Below are positions 34,789 to 44,247 of a stretch of DNA of 64,000 nt, piece by piece; the stretch's first letter is position 1; each line of letters opens with the position of its first letter. Location: the NCBI RefSeq assembly GCF_902459775.1, contig NZ_CABPSQ010000001.1, positions 1,054,001 through 1,118,000 of the forward strand, given 5' to 3'. The stretch comes from Pandoraea captiosa (GTDB lineage Bacteria > Pseudomonadota > Gammaproteobacteria > Burkholderiales > Burkholderiaceae). The translations under genes were made by a program, and so were the position numbers. The notes below the pieces were generated by a model. It made no database searches, was not told where the DNA came from, and worked only from the letters and a program-made list of their open reading frames with translations.

Positions 34789-36255
34789 TCAATTGGGAGA
34801 GCGACGGCTGGGGCGGTGCGGCGGCACCGGGGCGTACAACGGCGGCAGGTCGTCGGGCCGGTTCGACCGACGTGAGGCACGATTCATCTGCTTGCGGATG
34901 GTCTTTAACGTCGGTGCCAGCGACGAATCGACACGGTGGGGAGGATTCGGCGAATATCGCGCATATACGGCCTTGCGCAACGCGGCGATCTCTTCGGAAG
35001 CGTCGGCGCACGATCCGCCCGACTCGCTCAATCCGGTCGGCGGTTGGCCACGCGCTGACGCGCGGCGGTCCAGCCAGCCGTACAACGCGCTGACGAACGC
35101 CTGCCACGAACCGGTGCGTGCCACGCGCTGCAACTGACGCCAGGCATGCGGCTCGCCAGTGGTGATCGCGTTGCGCCACGCACGGAGTTGCTGCCGGGCA
35201 CGTCGCCCTGCCCCGACAATACGCGGTCCGATCCACAGCAACCCCAATACCAGCGCAACGCCTGCGCCCGCGACCCACAGGTCCGAGCGATCGAGCACGA
35301 TCACGCGGTGGGCGGCGCGTCCGACCGCTTCCACCGGAATCTCGAACAGCGGCGTCTCGTGCGCTCCGCGGGCGCTCACGGAGATTGCGGGGAGCGTGAC
35401 CTTTTCGCGTCGGTTCGCCGTCGTATTCCACCATTCGATGTCGATGGCGGGCAGCTCGATGTGACCGGACCGGTTGACGACGTACATTGCCGAATCCGTT
35501 CGAACTCCGGCGACCAGTTCGCGCCCGCCTTGCAGATCGTCATGCGTCGTGGCCGGGCGCGCATACCGTTGCATTCCATCCACGTCGGCCAGCGGCGCCG
35601 GTGGTATGAGGATCGCTTCGGTGCCCGTAGCCCGCTGTGTGACCGTACGCGTGATCGTGTCCCCAACCTGAACGTGTGAGGAAGACGGGTCGATCTTCTG
35701 CGTCACCGACAGACCGCTGGTCGGGAAAAACACCTTCATGCCCTCCGCTCCCGGCGGCACCGTCGCAACGAATGAGAGCGATGGCGTCTTCAGCGTGACC
35801 GGGGCCGTGGCCCCGCCGGGTTGCACGTGGATGTCGAACGCGGGGGTGGTGTAACGCTGCCCCGCCTGCGGCGCAATGCGATAGGCGCGGCTCACGCCGA
35901 ACCAGCGCTGGTCGCCGATCATTTCACTGAGATTTCGCGCCTGCTCGTCAGGCAGCGTGACAATCGCCCCGGGCATGTCGAACAAGGGCCAGTCGGGCGC
36001 GTCGCTCAGCCATGTCGTCGTGAGGATATCGACGACGAGCTTGACCTGCGTGCCTGCGACCACGTTGCCCGCCGGTTCGAGGTGCGCGCGGATCATCGTC
36101 TTCGGCGGCTCGTCGGCGAGGGCGTTCGAGGCACCGGCGACGCTCAGCGCGCCGCATATGCCCAGCACCATCAGCACGGCACAAGCCATATGGGCAACAT
36201 GGAGGTCACGGACAATACGGACAACACGGCACCAGCGGGCAACGAAATCTCTCAT
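34789..36255 (-). CDS. BatD-like protein
   Basis: A 488-residue membrane-anchored protein of the aerotolerance operon. The start MRDFVARW is set by an ATGA overlap with the BatB/C gene. A signal peptide (to about residue 50, NALADE) is followed by beta-sandwich domains (MIRAHLEPAGNVVAGTQVKLVVDI; SGLSVTQKIDPSSSHVQVGDTITRTVT). One TM lies at about residues 340-360, with a cytoplasmic tail containing helical segments and a final proline-rich end. BatD proteins are thought to scaffold VWA partners in the periplasm. Confidence 0.82.
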   Translation of the reverse strand: MRDFVARWCRVVRIVRDLHVAHMACAVLMVLGICGALSVAGASNALADEPPKTMIRAHLEPAGNVVAGTQVKLVVDILTTTWLSDAPDWPLFDMPGAIVTLPDEQARNLSEMIGDQRWFGVSRAYRIAPQAGQRYTTPAFDIHVQPGGATAPVTLKTPSLSFVATVPPGAEGMKVFFPTSGLSVTQKIDPSSSHVQVGDTITRTVTQRATGTEAILIPPAPLADVDGMQRYARPATTHDDLQGGRELVAGVRTDSAMYVVNRSGHIELPAIDIEWWNTTANRREKVTLPAISVSARGAHETPLFEIPVEAVGRAAHRVIVLDRSDLWVAGAGVALVLGLLWIGPRIVGAGRRARQQLRAWRNAITTGEPHAWRQLQRVARTGSWQAFVSALYGWLDRRASARGQPPTGLSESGGSCADASEEIAALRKAVYARYSPNPPHRVDSSLAPTLKTIRKQMNRASRRSNRPDDLPPLYAPVPPHRPSRRSPN

Positions 36256-37925
36256 GGCGCACCTGCCTTCGCCGCACTCGCGGCCGTTGCTGCTGCCGGT
36301 CGTGTCGTGGATCTGATCGATGGAGACGCCGCCTCCTGCGCGAAGCGCTGACGCAGGAACATGGCGGGCGACGTATTGAGCCCGCGCATCCACACGTCCT
36401 CCGTCGGCGCCAGCGACACCACCGGCTGCGTCTTGCCCTGTCCTTTCTTCGGATCAACCTTCTGCTCGCCCTGCGACGGCTGCTGCGTCGCATCCTCCTG
36501 CTGTTCGTCGGCCTTGAGCAGGTCCTTCATCAAGGCGATATTGGCGCTCGCCTCCGCCCAGCCCGGATGCAGCTTGAGCGCGATCTCGTAGGCCTTGATG
36601 GCGCCCGCATAATCGCCCAGATGCGCGAGCGCATTGCCCATGTAGAACGCGGCCGTGTCACGCTTTTGTTGGGCGAAGACCTGAGAGAACGTGGCGAGCG
36701 CGTCGCTGTAGTCCTTCGCGGCGTACTGCGCGCGGCCCTTCCACATCGGGTCTTCGAAGCTGGCCGCCGCCTTCGCGTAGTCCCCCCGGGAGAAGTACCA
36801 GCGCCCTTGCTGGTCTCGCGTGGCGAAGGCGTCGATCCATCGCCAGCCGGTGTGCTGGGGGGCTACCTCGTCCGCGCGCACGATGTCCGGCGTCGCGGCG
36901 AACGTGAGGGACAACAACACGACCGGCAGCCACTTCACCGTCCAGCCTCGGCGGAACGACGCCAAGACCAGCAGCAAGATCGGCACCACGAGCCAGAAAC
37001 CGTTCTCCTGCCATCGCGGCTCGCGATGCGCTTCGTCCATCTCGGTCAGATAGGTCTGCGCACGGCGCTGCACCCATACGACGTCGTCGCCGTCGGCGCG
37101 CAGGCTCGCGAGCGGAATGCCCGCATCGCGCGCCAGTTGGCGAATACCGTCGGCATCGAAACCGGCGGTCACCGGATAACCGTTGGTGTCCGTCGCGATC
37201 GTGCCATCGGCATTGCGCACCGAGCCGCCCTTGGAGGTGCCTGCCGCTAGCCACAACAACTGCTGCTTCGAGGCTCTGGCGCTGGCGACGAAGGCATCGC
37301 GCGACGCTGCATCGAACCCGTCGCCAATGAATACGATCGTGCCCGCCGCCGTGTCGTGCGCCAGCAGACGCTGTGCAACATCGAGCGCGAGGTCCATGCG
37401 TTTGCCGTCTTTGGGCATCAGGCCTGTGGCCAGCGCCGGCACGTACAGCTCAAGCATCGCGGGGTCTTCGGTGGGCGGCACGACCAGATGCGAAGTGCCT
37501 GCATAGACGACCAGTCCGGTCCGAGCGCCCTTACGCGCACGCGCGATATCGAGCACCTTGGCTTTGGCGCGTTCGAGCCGCGTCGGCGGCACGTCCGTGG
37601 CGTCCATGGACCGGTCCAGCGCCAGCGCAATGACCATCGGCGCCTTGTCCTGACTGAACGGCGGGCGCACCTGCTCCCAAGTCGGGCCGGCCGCCGCCAG
37701 CGCACCGAGGGCGAGCAGGATCGCGAGCGTATGCACCGGTTGCACCCGATACGAGCGTGTGTCGCCGACCAGGAGGTGCTCCAGCAGCGCAGGTGCGATG
37801 AATTTCCGCCAGCGCGCGCGCACGTCGCTGCGCCTTCGCCAGACGAACGGCAGCACCAGCGCAGGGGCGAGCAGCCATAGCCACATGGGACGCAGGAAGT
37901 GGAAGGCGCTGACGTCAATTTCCAT
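36252..37925 (-). CDS. BatB/BatC fusion: VWA domain, membrane segments and TPR
   Basis: A 557-residue protein. Two N-terminal TM helices surround a short RRRSD loop, then a von Willebrand A domain (about 90-290). Its metal site reads DRSMD rather than DxSxS, so metal binding is weakened. A TM pair (about 310-350) leads to a periplasmic TPR array (FSRGDYAKAAASFEDPMWKGRAQ, YMGNALAHLGDYAGAIKAYEIALKLHPG) and a Gln/Lys-rich linker. BatB and BatC are separate genes in many bacteria and fused here. It overlaps the BatA gene by 11 bases. Confidence 0.85.
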   Translation of the reverse strand: MEIDVSAFHFLRPMWLWLLAPALVLPFVWRRRSDVRARWRKFIAPALLEHLLVGDTRSYRVQPVHTLAILLALGALAAAGPTWEQVRPPFSQDKAPMVIALALDRSMDATDVPPTRLERAKAKVLDIARARKGARTGLVVYAGTSHLVVPPTEDPAMLELYVPALATGLMPKDGKRMDLALDVAQRLLAHDTAAGTIVFIGDGFDAASRDAFVASARASKQQLLWLAAGTSKGGSVRNADGTIATDTNGYPVTAGFDADGIRQLARDAGIPLASLRADGDDVVWVQRRAQTYLTEMDEAHREPRWQENGFWLVVPILLLVLASFRRGWTVKWLPVVLLSLTFAATPDIVRADEVAPQHTGWRWIDAFATRDQQGRWYFSRGDYAKAAASFEDPMWKGRAQYAAKDYSDALATFSQVFAQQKRDTAAFYMGNALAHLGDYAGAIKAYEIALKLHPGWAEASANIALMKDLLKADEQQEDATQQPSQGEQKVDPKKGQGKTQPVVSLAPTEDVWMRGLNTSPAMFLRQRFAQEAASPSIRSTTRPAAATAASAAKAGAP

Positions 37926-38922
37926 GCGCAGCCCCCCGAACGACGGCACTGAGCATGGCGAAAAGGTGATACGCCGCCACGATCAGCAACGCGAGCCCTA
38001 GCGGTACCCAGAAGTACTCCGTCTGTGGACGATAGACGTCCTGCTTGATGCGCTCGGGCGTTAGCCGATCGAGCTGCGTGTAGACATCGGCCAGATCCTG
38101 CTCGCGCCCGAATGCCTGATAGGAGCGCCCGCCCGTGGCGCTCGAAATGCGTTGCAGGGCCGCCAGATCGACACGATCTTCGCCGGTGGCGTTGGCGTCC
38201 CCGATGCCGATGGTGTGAATCACGAGCCCATGGGTCTTGGCGATCCGTGCGGCCTGATCCGGCGGGATCTTGCTCGCGGTGTCGTTGCCGTCGGTCAGCA
38301 AAATCAGCACCTTCTCCGGCGCCTTCGAGTCGGCGAGCAGTTTGACGGTCAGGCCGATGGCGTCGCCCAGTGCCGTGCGAGGACCGGCCATGCCGATCTG
38401 CATCTGATCGAGCAGGATCATCACGCTATCGTGATCGAGCGTGAGCGGCGCCTGCGGATAGGCAGCGTCGCCGAACACGACAAGCCCGATGCGGTCGCCC
38501 CGGCGCTTGGCGATGAAATCGGCCACGACATGCTTGACGGCCGTCAGCCGGTCGGTCCGCTCACCGGTGGCTGCGCTCACGAAGTCGGTCGTCTCCATCG
38601 ATTGAGACAGGTCGATGGCGAGCATCAGATCGCGCGCCGGTGTCTCGTGCGTGATCGGCGCTTCCACATGCACCGGCCGGGCAGCGGCGACCACCACGAG
38701 CGCCCACGCCAGCGGCAATAGCAGCCATTGCAGCCAGTTGCGCCGCAGATGCACACCGCCGGGCGACGGACGCTCACCGGCCGCCTGCGCCATTTCGTGA
38801 AAGAACGGCGTGCGCACGGCAAGCGCCATCGCCCGATACGGCGGCACCAGCCACGCGACCAGTATCGGTAGCGGCAACAACGCGAGCATCCACGGCAGAT
38901 CAAACTTCCACATGGTGGTCAT
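37915..38922 (-). CDS. BatA-like VWA membrane protein
   Basis: A 335-residue protein with two N-terminal TM helices (about 10-27, 63-80), a VWA domain and a C-terminal TM (about 307-325). The metal-ion site is intact: DLSQS (104-108) with downstream Thr and Asp (TDGNDTAS). Bat proteins interact with MoxR-type ATPases and are linked to envelope stress tolerance. Its start lies inside the end of the DUF4381 gene, indicating translational coupling. Confidence 0.87.
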   Translation of the reverse strand: MTTMWKFDLPWMLALLPLPILVAWLVPPYRAMALAVRTPFFHEMAQAAGERPSPGGVHLRRNWLQWLLLPLAWALVVVAAARPVHVEAPITHETPARDLMLAIDLSQSMETTDFVSAATGERTDRLTAVKHVVADFIAKRRGDRIGLVVFGDAAYPQAPLTLDHDSVMILLDQMQIGMAGPRTALGDAIGLTVKLLADSKAPEKVLILLTDGNDTASKIPPDQAARIAKTHGLVIHTIGIGDANATGEDRVDLAALQRISSATGGRSYQAFGREQDLADVYTQLDRLTPERIKQDVYRPQTEYFWVPLGLALLIVAAYHLFAMLSAVVRGAAHGN

Positions 38923-39454
38923 GTATCCATTGACGGGCGCGCTGCACCAGCGCGTCGATCTCGCCCTGCGGCGTGTCGTCCACGCCACGCGGCGCGTAGC
39001 TGGCCATCGCCAGGTACTGGCCGTCGCGCGCCTCGAACCGGCCGCGATGACGATTGAGGAATTCAATCCATGTCGCGCCACGCATCGCCCCGACGTTCTC
39101 GGCGGGATAAGCCGCCAGCGCCGTACGTTTGAGCAACGCAGCCATCGATGCGACGGCAATCGTGCGGTGGTCCGGCTCGCGCGACATCGCGGCGAGCCGT
39201 TCCAGCTCGGCCAACGCCAGACGACGGTAATGATCCCGCCGGTATCGCCGCCACGCGCGCCAGACGCACCACGCCACGCCCAGCACAATCAGCACTGCCA
39301 CGACGCCCCAGCCCCACGTCTGCGGCATATACGACACGGGCGGCGGCAGCGGCAGTTCGTCCAGTCCCGTCAACGCGACGGACACGTCCATCGTCTCGGG
39401 CACGTCGCTCGGAAAGTCCGCCGTCATCGGGGTCGCCTGAGCCGCGTCGCTCAT
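38900..39454 (-). CDS. DUF4381 membrane protein
   Basis: A 184-residue protein with one TM segment (about residues 48-66, WGVVAVLIVLGVAWCVW). A cytoplasmic helical domain follows, with the DUF4381 pattern ALAELERLA, LLKRTALAAYP, GATWIEFLNRH. The family is nearly always found between DUF58 and BatA genes. The start is set by an ATGA overlap with the DUF58 stop. Confidence 0.85.
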   Translation of the reverse strand: MSDAAQATPMTADFPSDVPETMDVSVALTGLDELPLPPPVSYMPQTWGWGVVAVLIVLGVAWCVWRAWRRYRRDHYRRLALAELERLAAMSREPDHRTIAVASMAALLKRTALAAYPAENVGAMRGATWIEFLNRHRGRFEARDGQYLAMASYAPRGVDDTPQGEIDALVQRARQWIHDHHVEV

Positions 39455-40443
39455 AGGCCACCTCCATGTGTCGTCGTATGGCGTGCGCCAAGCAAGCGGC
39501 GCACCTGATCGACGGCGGGCTCCGCACTCGATAGCGGCATCCACGGCACGCCGCTCAGGCGCAACAATTCGGCCACTTCCGCCGTGCGCCCTTTGAAGAA
39601 GGCGGCCACCGGTGTGCGAACCCGTTCGTTGGCGATACGCAACTCCACCTGAAGATGCCCTTCGCTCACCACCAGCGCGCTGCGCTCGTCCACGTGCTGC
39701 CACAACGGATCGAAGACGAGGCCCGCCACGACATCGTTGTGAACGCTCAGCTGGCGCAGCAGTGCCTGCGTTCGGGCATCCGCCCCGGCGAAGTCGCTGA
39801 CAATACAGATCAGGTGATCGTGCGGTGCCATATGCAACAGTTGGCCCAGCGCCAGATTGAGTTGTCCGTAATCGGTACGCGCCGGGCTGTCGGCGCGCAA
39901 TTCGGCGTTCATCTGCGCAATGGCGCCGAACAATCGGGCAATGCGGCTCATGCTGCGCAGCGGCCGGACGCGCTCGACACGCGCATCGTTGAAGACCACG
40001 CCACCGACGCGATCGCCTGCGGCGTAGCCCATCCAGGTCGCCAGCGCAGCGGTTTCGGCCGCGACCACGGACTTGAACGCGCGCTGCGAGCCGAAGTGCA
40101 TGCTCATGCGCTGATCGACCACCACCTGCACCGGACGGTCGCGCTCTTCGGTATAGGCGCGCACGAGCGGGCGGCCGAGACGCATCGATGCCCGCCAGTC
40201 GATATGACGGATATCGTCACCCGGCACATAGCCGCGAATTTCATCGAAGTTCAGGCCCCGGCCGCGCAAACGCGACGCGTGATTGCCCGAGAGCACGCTC
40301 GTGACCGGCGCGGGCGCGACGAAGCTCATGCCATGCACGCGAAAACGCAGCCGCATCAGATGTGGCACGTCGACATGCACCGTACCCACGGTGTCGACGG
40401 GAATTTCACGGCGGATGACAGGCGAAGCCGGCGGTGCGGCCAT
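39451..40443 (-). CDS. DUF58 protein
   Basis: A 330-residue cytoplasmic protein with the DUF58 core GRGLNFDEIRGYVPGDDIRHIDWRAS and a VWA-like fold (RPVQVVVDQRMSMHFGS, LICIVSDFAGAD). DUF58 proteins act with MoxR AAA+ ATPases in metal insertion, stress tolerance or complex assembly. The ATG at 40443 has GGGGAGGG upstream and is preferred to a GTG two codons earlier. Confidence 0.88.
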   Translation of the reverse strand: MAAPPASPVIRREIPVDTVGTVHVDVPHLMRLRFRVHGMSFVAPAPVTSVLSGNHASRLRGRGLNFDEIRGYVPGDDIRHIDWRASMRLGRPLVRAYTEERDRPVQVVVDQRMSMHFGSQRAFKSVVAAETAALATWMGYAAGDRVGGVVFNDARVERVRPLRSMSRIARLFGAIAQMNAELRADSPARTDYGQLNLALGQLLHMAPHDHLICIVSDFAGADARTQALLRQLSVHNDVVAGLVFDPLWQHVDERSALVVSEGHLQVELRIANERVRTPVAAFFKGRTAEVAELLRLSGVPWMPLSSAEPAVDQVRRLLGARHTTTHGGGL

Positions 40444-40484
40444 GGACACCCTCCCCGGGGTTGGACTGTATTAGCCGGATGCGA

Positions 40485-41444
40485 TCAGGCAGGCACAGGC
40501 GTCGTTTCCACCAGACGGTCGACGACACGGTCGGCATCGATGCCGTCGGCGTTCGCGTCGTAGGACAACACCAGGCGATGACGCAAGACCGGATGCGCCA
40601 CTGCACGCACATCGTCGGGCGTCACGAAGTCCCGGTCCTCCAGCCACGCATGCACGCGGGCGGCCCGGTCCAGCCCGATGGCGCCGCGTGGGCTCGCGCC
40701 GACCTCGATCCAGCGCGCCAGATCCGCGTCGCTGGCAATGCCGTGCCGTGTGCCGTTGACCAGCGCGACGATGTAGGCGTCGATGGCGGGCGACACCGTC
40801 ACATTCTGAATTTCACGCCGCGCCGCGAATACGTCTTCCTGCGACAACGTTCCTTCGACCGCACGGGTCTCTTTCGTTTCGTTGCGCAGCAGTTGCAGCA
40901 TAGCCTGCTCGCTTTGCGGCGTCGGATACGTAATGAGTATTTTTAAAAGGAAGCGGTCCATTTGCGCTTCCGGCAATGGATATGTGCCTTCCTGCTCGAT
41001 GGGGTTTTGCGTTGCCATCACCATGAACAGATCGGCCATGGCATGGGTCTTTCCGGCGACCGAGACCTGCCGCTCTTCCATGGCCTCAAGCAGTGCCGAC
41101 TGCACTTTTGCCGGCGCGCGGTTGATTTCGTCGGCAAGAATCAAGTTGCCGAATATCGGCCCCGGCTGAAACTGGAGTACGCGTTCGGTGCCCGACTGGA
41201 GCAGCGTCTCCCCGCCGGTAATGTCTGACGGCAACAGGTCCGGCGTGAACTGAATGCGACGCATCGTGGCCGCCAGACGCGCCGCAATCGCTTTGACCGT
41301 GCGGGTTTTGGCCAGGCCCGGCAGGCTCTCCAGCAATACGTGTCCGTCGGCAAGCAACGCGATCAGGATCTGACGGACCACCGCCTCCTGGCCTACGACC
41401 GACTCGCCGATATGTTTTTCGAATTCGATAATCGTATTTTTCAT
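40485..41444 (-). CDS. MoxR-family AAA+ ATPase
   Basis: A 319-residue ATPase. Walker A is ESLPGLAKT (39-47) and Walker B is NLILADEINRAPAKVQSALLEAMEE. The MoxR signature MATQNPIEQEGTYPLPEAQMDRFLL and the C-terminal lid (SPRGAIGLDRAARVHAWLEDRDFVTPDDV) are complete. It is the first gene of an eight-gene minus-strand operon and is thought to remodel client proteins together with DUF58 and VWA partners. Confidence 0.92.
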   Translation of the reverse strand: MKNTIIEFEKHIGESVVGQEAVVRQILIALLADGHVLLESLPGLAKTRTVKAIAARLAATMRRIQFTPDLLPSDITGGETLLQSGTERVLQFQPGPIFGNLILADEINRAPAKVQSALLEAMEERQVSVAGKTHAMADLFMVMATQNPIEQEGTYPLPEAQMDRFLLKILITYPTPQSEQAMLQLLRNETKETRAVEGTLSQEDVFAARREIQNVTVSPAIDAYIVALVNGTRHGIASDADLARWIEVGASPRGAIGLDRAARVHAWLEDRDFVTPDDVRAVAHPVLRHRLVLSYDANADGIDADRVVDRLVETTPVPA

Positions 41445-41502
41445 AATGCCGGTAATTTAAATTACTTTAAAAATAACTCGGCGACACCTCGAACACGCAA
41501 TA

Positions 41503-41538
41503 CCACACGAACAACCACACGAACAACCACACGAACAT
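41503..41538. repeat. 12-bp tandem repeat in the MoxR/FGE divergent region
   Basis: Three units of CCACACGAACAA (the last imperfect) in the AT-rich 264-bp spacer between the MoxR operon and the sulfatase operon. They may be regulatory spacing or simple slippage. The rest of the spacer has AT runs but no clear promoter. Confidence 0.75.
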
Positions 41539-41708
41539 TAAGCAAACAAACGAGTTGCGTCAAAGATTAATTTCCATAGGCATTCAAAATTTCAATTGAG
41601 TTTACGCAAATTAGATAATAGTCTTTAAGCCAATTCTCAGGCTGGCAATTCGCGCACCCCGGGTCATCGGGCACGAAATGCCGGTGCGCAATCCAGGAGT
41701 TTCGGGAC

Positions 41709-42959
41709 ATGTCACGACGCAAGCGAATCGCGCAGCAGGACACGACTTCGGGCAAGACACAGGTCGCTTCACACGCAGTGCCGGCCAAGGGTCGGCGAAC
41801 CTTTCTGATGTGGGCCGGTGCGGCCCTGGGCGCGTCGGTCGCGGCCGGCGGCGCCATGTCATGGGCGATGACGCGCAATGACGCGGCCACGCCGCGTGAC
41901 ATCAAGATCGTCATTGGCGACGGCGTTCGCGGCCCGAAAGGCATGGCGTGGATTCCCGGCGGTCAATTCCTGATGGGCAGCGACAGCAAGATGGCGCAGC
42001 CCAATGAAAAACCCGCGCACCCGGCCCGCGTCCATGGCTTCTGGATGGACCAGCATCATGTGACGAACGCGGAGTTCCGCCGCTTTGTCGACGCAACGGG
42101 TTACGTCACGACCGCCGAGCGCAAGCCCGACTGGGAAACGCTGCGCGTTCAGTTGCCGCCTGGTACCCCCCGCCCGCCCGAGAGTGCGCTGGTGCCGGGC
42201 GCCATGGTCTTCGTCGGCACTGACAAGCCCGTGCCGCTACAGGACTATTCGCGATGGTGGCGTTTCGTGCCCGGCGCCGACTGGCGTCACCCCGGCGGCC
42301 CCGACACCAATATCGCAGGCAAGGACGACCATCCCGTCGTGCAAGTCTCGTTCGAAGACGCACAGGCCTACGCGAAGTGGGCGGGCAAGCGCCTGCCGAC
42401 CGAGGCCGAATGGGAGTTCGCCGCGCGCGGCGGCCTTGAGCAGGCAACCTACGCCTGGGGCGAGACGTTCGCACCCAACGGCAAGCAGATGGCCAACGTC
42501 TGGGAAGGCGAGCAGGCGCAACCCTTCCCGGTCGTCAATCCGAAGGCCGGCGGCGCGGTCGGCACGAGCCCGGTGGGTACGTTCCCGCCCAACGGCTACG
42601 GCTTGTCCGACATGACTGGCAATGCATGGCAATGGGTCGCGGACTGGTACCGTGCGGACCAGTTCCGACGTGAGGCGGCGGCCACCAAACTGGCCGACAA
42701 CCCTACCGGCCCCTCCGACTCGTGGGACCCGGCAGATCCCGGCGTACCGGTGCAGGCTCCCAAGCGGGTCACGCGCGGCGGCTCGTTCCTCTGTAACGAG
42801 GCTTACTGCCTGAGCTACCGGCCGAGTGCGCGCCGCGGGACCGACCCCTACAACAGCATGTCGCACCTGGGCTTCCGTCTGGTGATGGACGAGAACGCCT
42901 GGCAGGCCTCGCGCCGCGCGTCACAAGACAAGCTCGCATCGAACACGCCCGCGCGCTGA
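41709..42959 (+). CDS. Formylglycine-generating enzyme (sulfatase-activating), exported
   Basis: A 416-residue SUMF1/EgtB-fold protein. Catalytic cysteines are Cys362 and Cys367 in RGGSFLCNEAYCLSYRPSARRG, the same CxxxxC spacing as human FGE. GMAWIPGGQFLMGSD begins the catalytic domain, and SHLGFRLV ends it. Residues 29-52 (RRTFLMWAGAALGASVAAGGA) form an N-terminal signal or anchor with a paired Arg, so it may work in the periplasm. AGGAG precedes the ATG. It oxidises the active-site Cys of a sulfatase, encoded two genes downstream. Confidence 0.9.
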   Translation: MSRRKRIAQQDTTSGKTQVASHAVPAKGRRTFLMWAGAALGASVAAGGAMSWAMTRNDAATPRDIKIVIGDGVRGPKGMAWIPGGQFLMGSDSKMAQPNEKPAHPARVHGFWMDQHHVTNAEFRRFVDATGYVTTAERKPDWETLRVQLPPGTPRPPESALVPGAMVFVGTDKPVPLQDYSRWWRFVPGADWRHPGGPDTNIAGKDDHPVVQVSFEDAQAYAKWAGKRLPTEAEWEFAARGGLEQATYAWGETFAPNGKQMANVWEGEQAQPFPVVNPKAGGAVGTSPVGTFPPNGYGLSDMTGNAWQWVADWYRADQFRREAAATKLADNPTGPSDSWDPADPGVPVQAPKRVTRGGSFLCNEAYCLSYRPSARRGTDPYNSMSHLGFRLVMDENAWQASRRASQDKLASNTPAR

Positions 42960-43022
42960 CGCATGGATCTGCATTCGCGCGTGCGAACGCCCATGAATCA
43001 ACACGACAAACAAGGATGGGGG

Positions 43023-44072
43023 ATGGAAGGACTCGCTCTGCGTGCAACAGCCGCCGTGGTGCTGGCCGTGTCGCTTGCCGCGTGCGGTACACCGCCGACG
43101 TCGGCAAACTCAAGCGCGAGCGCGCCGCAACATGCGCAGTCCGTCGCCACGACCAACGCTCTGCCCTCGTGGCGCGACGGCGCGGCCAAACAGGCCATCG
43201 TGCGCTTCGTCACCGACGTCACTCGCGAGGGATCGCCGCAGTTCGTGCCTGTCGCCGAACGCATCGCCGTGTTCGACAACGACGGCACGCTGTGGAGCGA
43301 GCAGCCGCTCTACTTCCAGTTCGTGTTCCTGATCGATCAGGTCAAGGCACAGGCGCCGTCGCATCCGGAATGGAAGCGCAACCCGGCGTTTCGGGCGCTC
43401 ATGGCGGGCGACACTGCCGCACTTAGCGCACAGAAGAAGCCCCTGCTCCAACTGCTGGCAGCGGCAAACAGCGGCATGGACGTCGAGGCATACGACAAAC
43501 GCATCGACGCATGGCTCGCGAGCGCGAAGCACCCCACACTGCATCGGCCATACACGTCGCTGGTATTCCAGCCGCAACTCGAACTGCTCGCCTATCTTCG
43601 GGCGAACGGCTTCAAGACCTACATCGTCTCCGGCGGCACGACACAGTTCATGCGCGCATGGGTGGAGCGTGTTTATGGCGTGCCGCCCGAGCAGGTCATC
43701 GGCACCGACGAAGGTGTGAAGTACGAGAGTCGCGACGCGCAAGGCCGACTCATTCGGCAGCCCAAAGTCGATTTCGTCGACGACGGACCGGGCAAGCCCG
43801 TCGGCATCTACCGACGCATCGGCCGCAAGCCGATTCTCGCGTTCGGCAATTCGGACGGCGATCTTCAGATGCTCGAATACACGACCACCGGCCACGGCCC
43901 GCATCTGGCCCTGCTGGTCCATCACGACGACGCCGTGCGCGAGTTCGCGTACGACCGCCAGTCGAAAGTCGGCAAGCTCGACCGTGCATGGGACGCCGCC
44001 GTGGCCCGGGGCTGGACGGTCGTGAGCATGAAGGACGACTGGGCCACCGTGTTCCCGGCAGCACCGAATTGA
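43023..44072 (+). CDS. HAD-superfamily phosphatase lipoprotein
   Basis: A 349-residue HAD hydrolase. The start at 43023 is chosen because AAGGA lies six bases upstream; ATGs at 42963 and 42993 are possible. The lipobox LAAC is at about residues 17-20. HAD motif I is VFDNDGTLWSEQ, motif II SGGTTQF, and motif III/IV is GNSDGDLQML. The first motif is DNDGT with both aspartates. The substrate is not evident. It sits between the FGE and sulfatase genes and may remove phosphate from the same sulfated/phosphorylated material. Confidence 0.83.
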   Translation: MEGLALRATAAVVLAVSLAACGTPPTSANSSASAPQHAQSVATTNALPSWRDGAAKQAIVRFVTDVTREGSPQFVPVAERIAVFDNDGTLWSEQPLYFQFVFLIDQVKAQAPSHPEWKRNPAFRALMAGDTAALSAQKKPLLQLLAAANSGMDVEAYDKRIDAWLASAKHPTLHRPYTSLVFQPQLELLAYLRANGFKTYIVSGGTTQFMRAWVERVYGVPPEQVIGTDEGVKYESRDAQGRLIRQPKVDFVDDGPGKPVGIYRRIGRKPILAFGNSDGDLQMLEYTTTGHGPHLALLVHHDDAVREFAYDRQSKVGKLDRAWDAAVARGWTVVSMKDDWATVFPAAPN

Positions 44073-44247
44073 TTCCCGACGATTTCCTCACCAACCCGAA
44101 GCTAACGAAGAAGCCCTTAAACACCCTCAACACCTTTGGCAGCACCCGCAACACTAACGCGACACGACTGCGCCGCGCATCGGGGTTACGCAGGAAATGG
44201 CAGTGCTTGCACGGCGCGCGTTCGACTTTCCCTTAACGGAGACGAAG

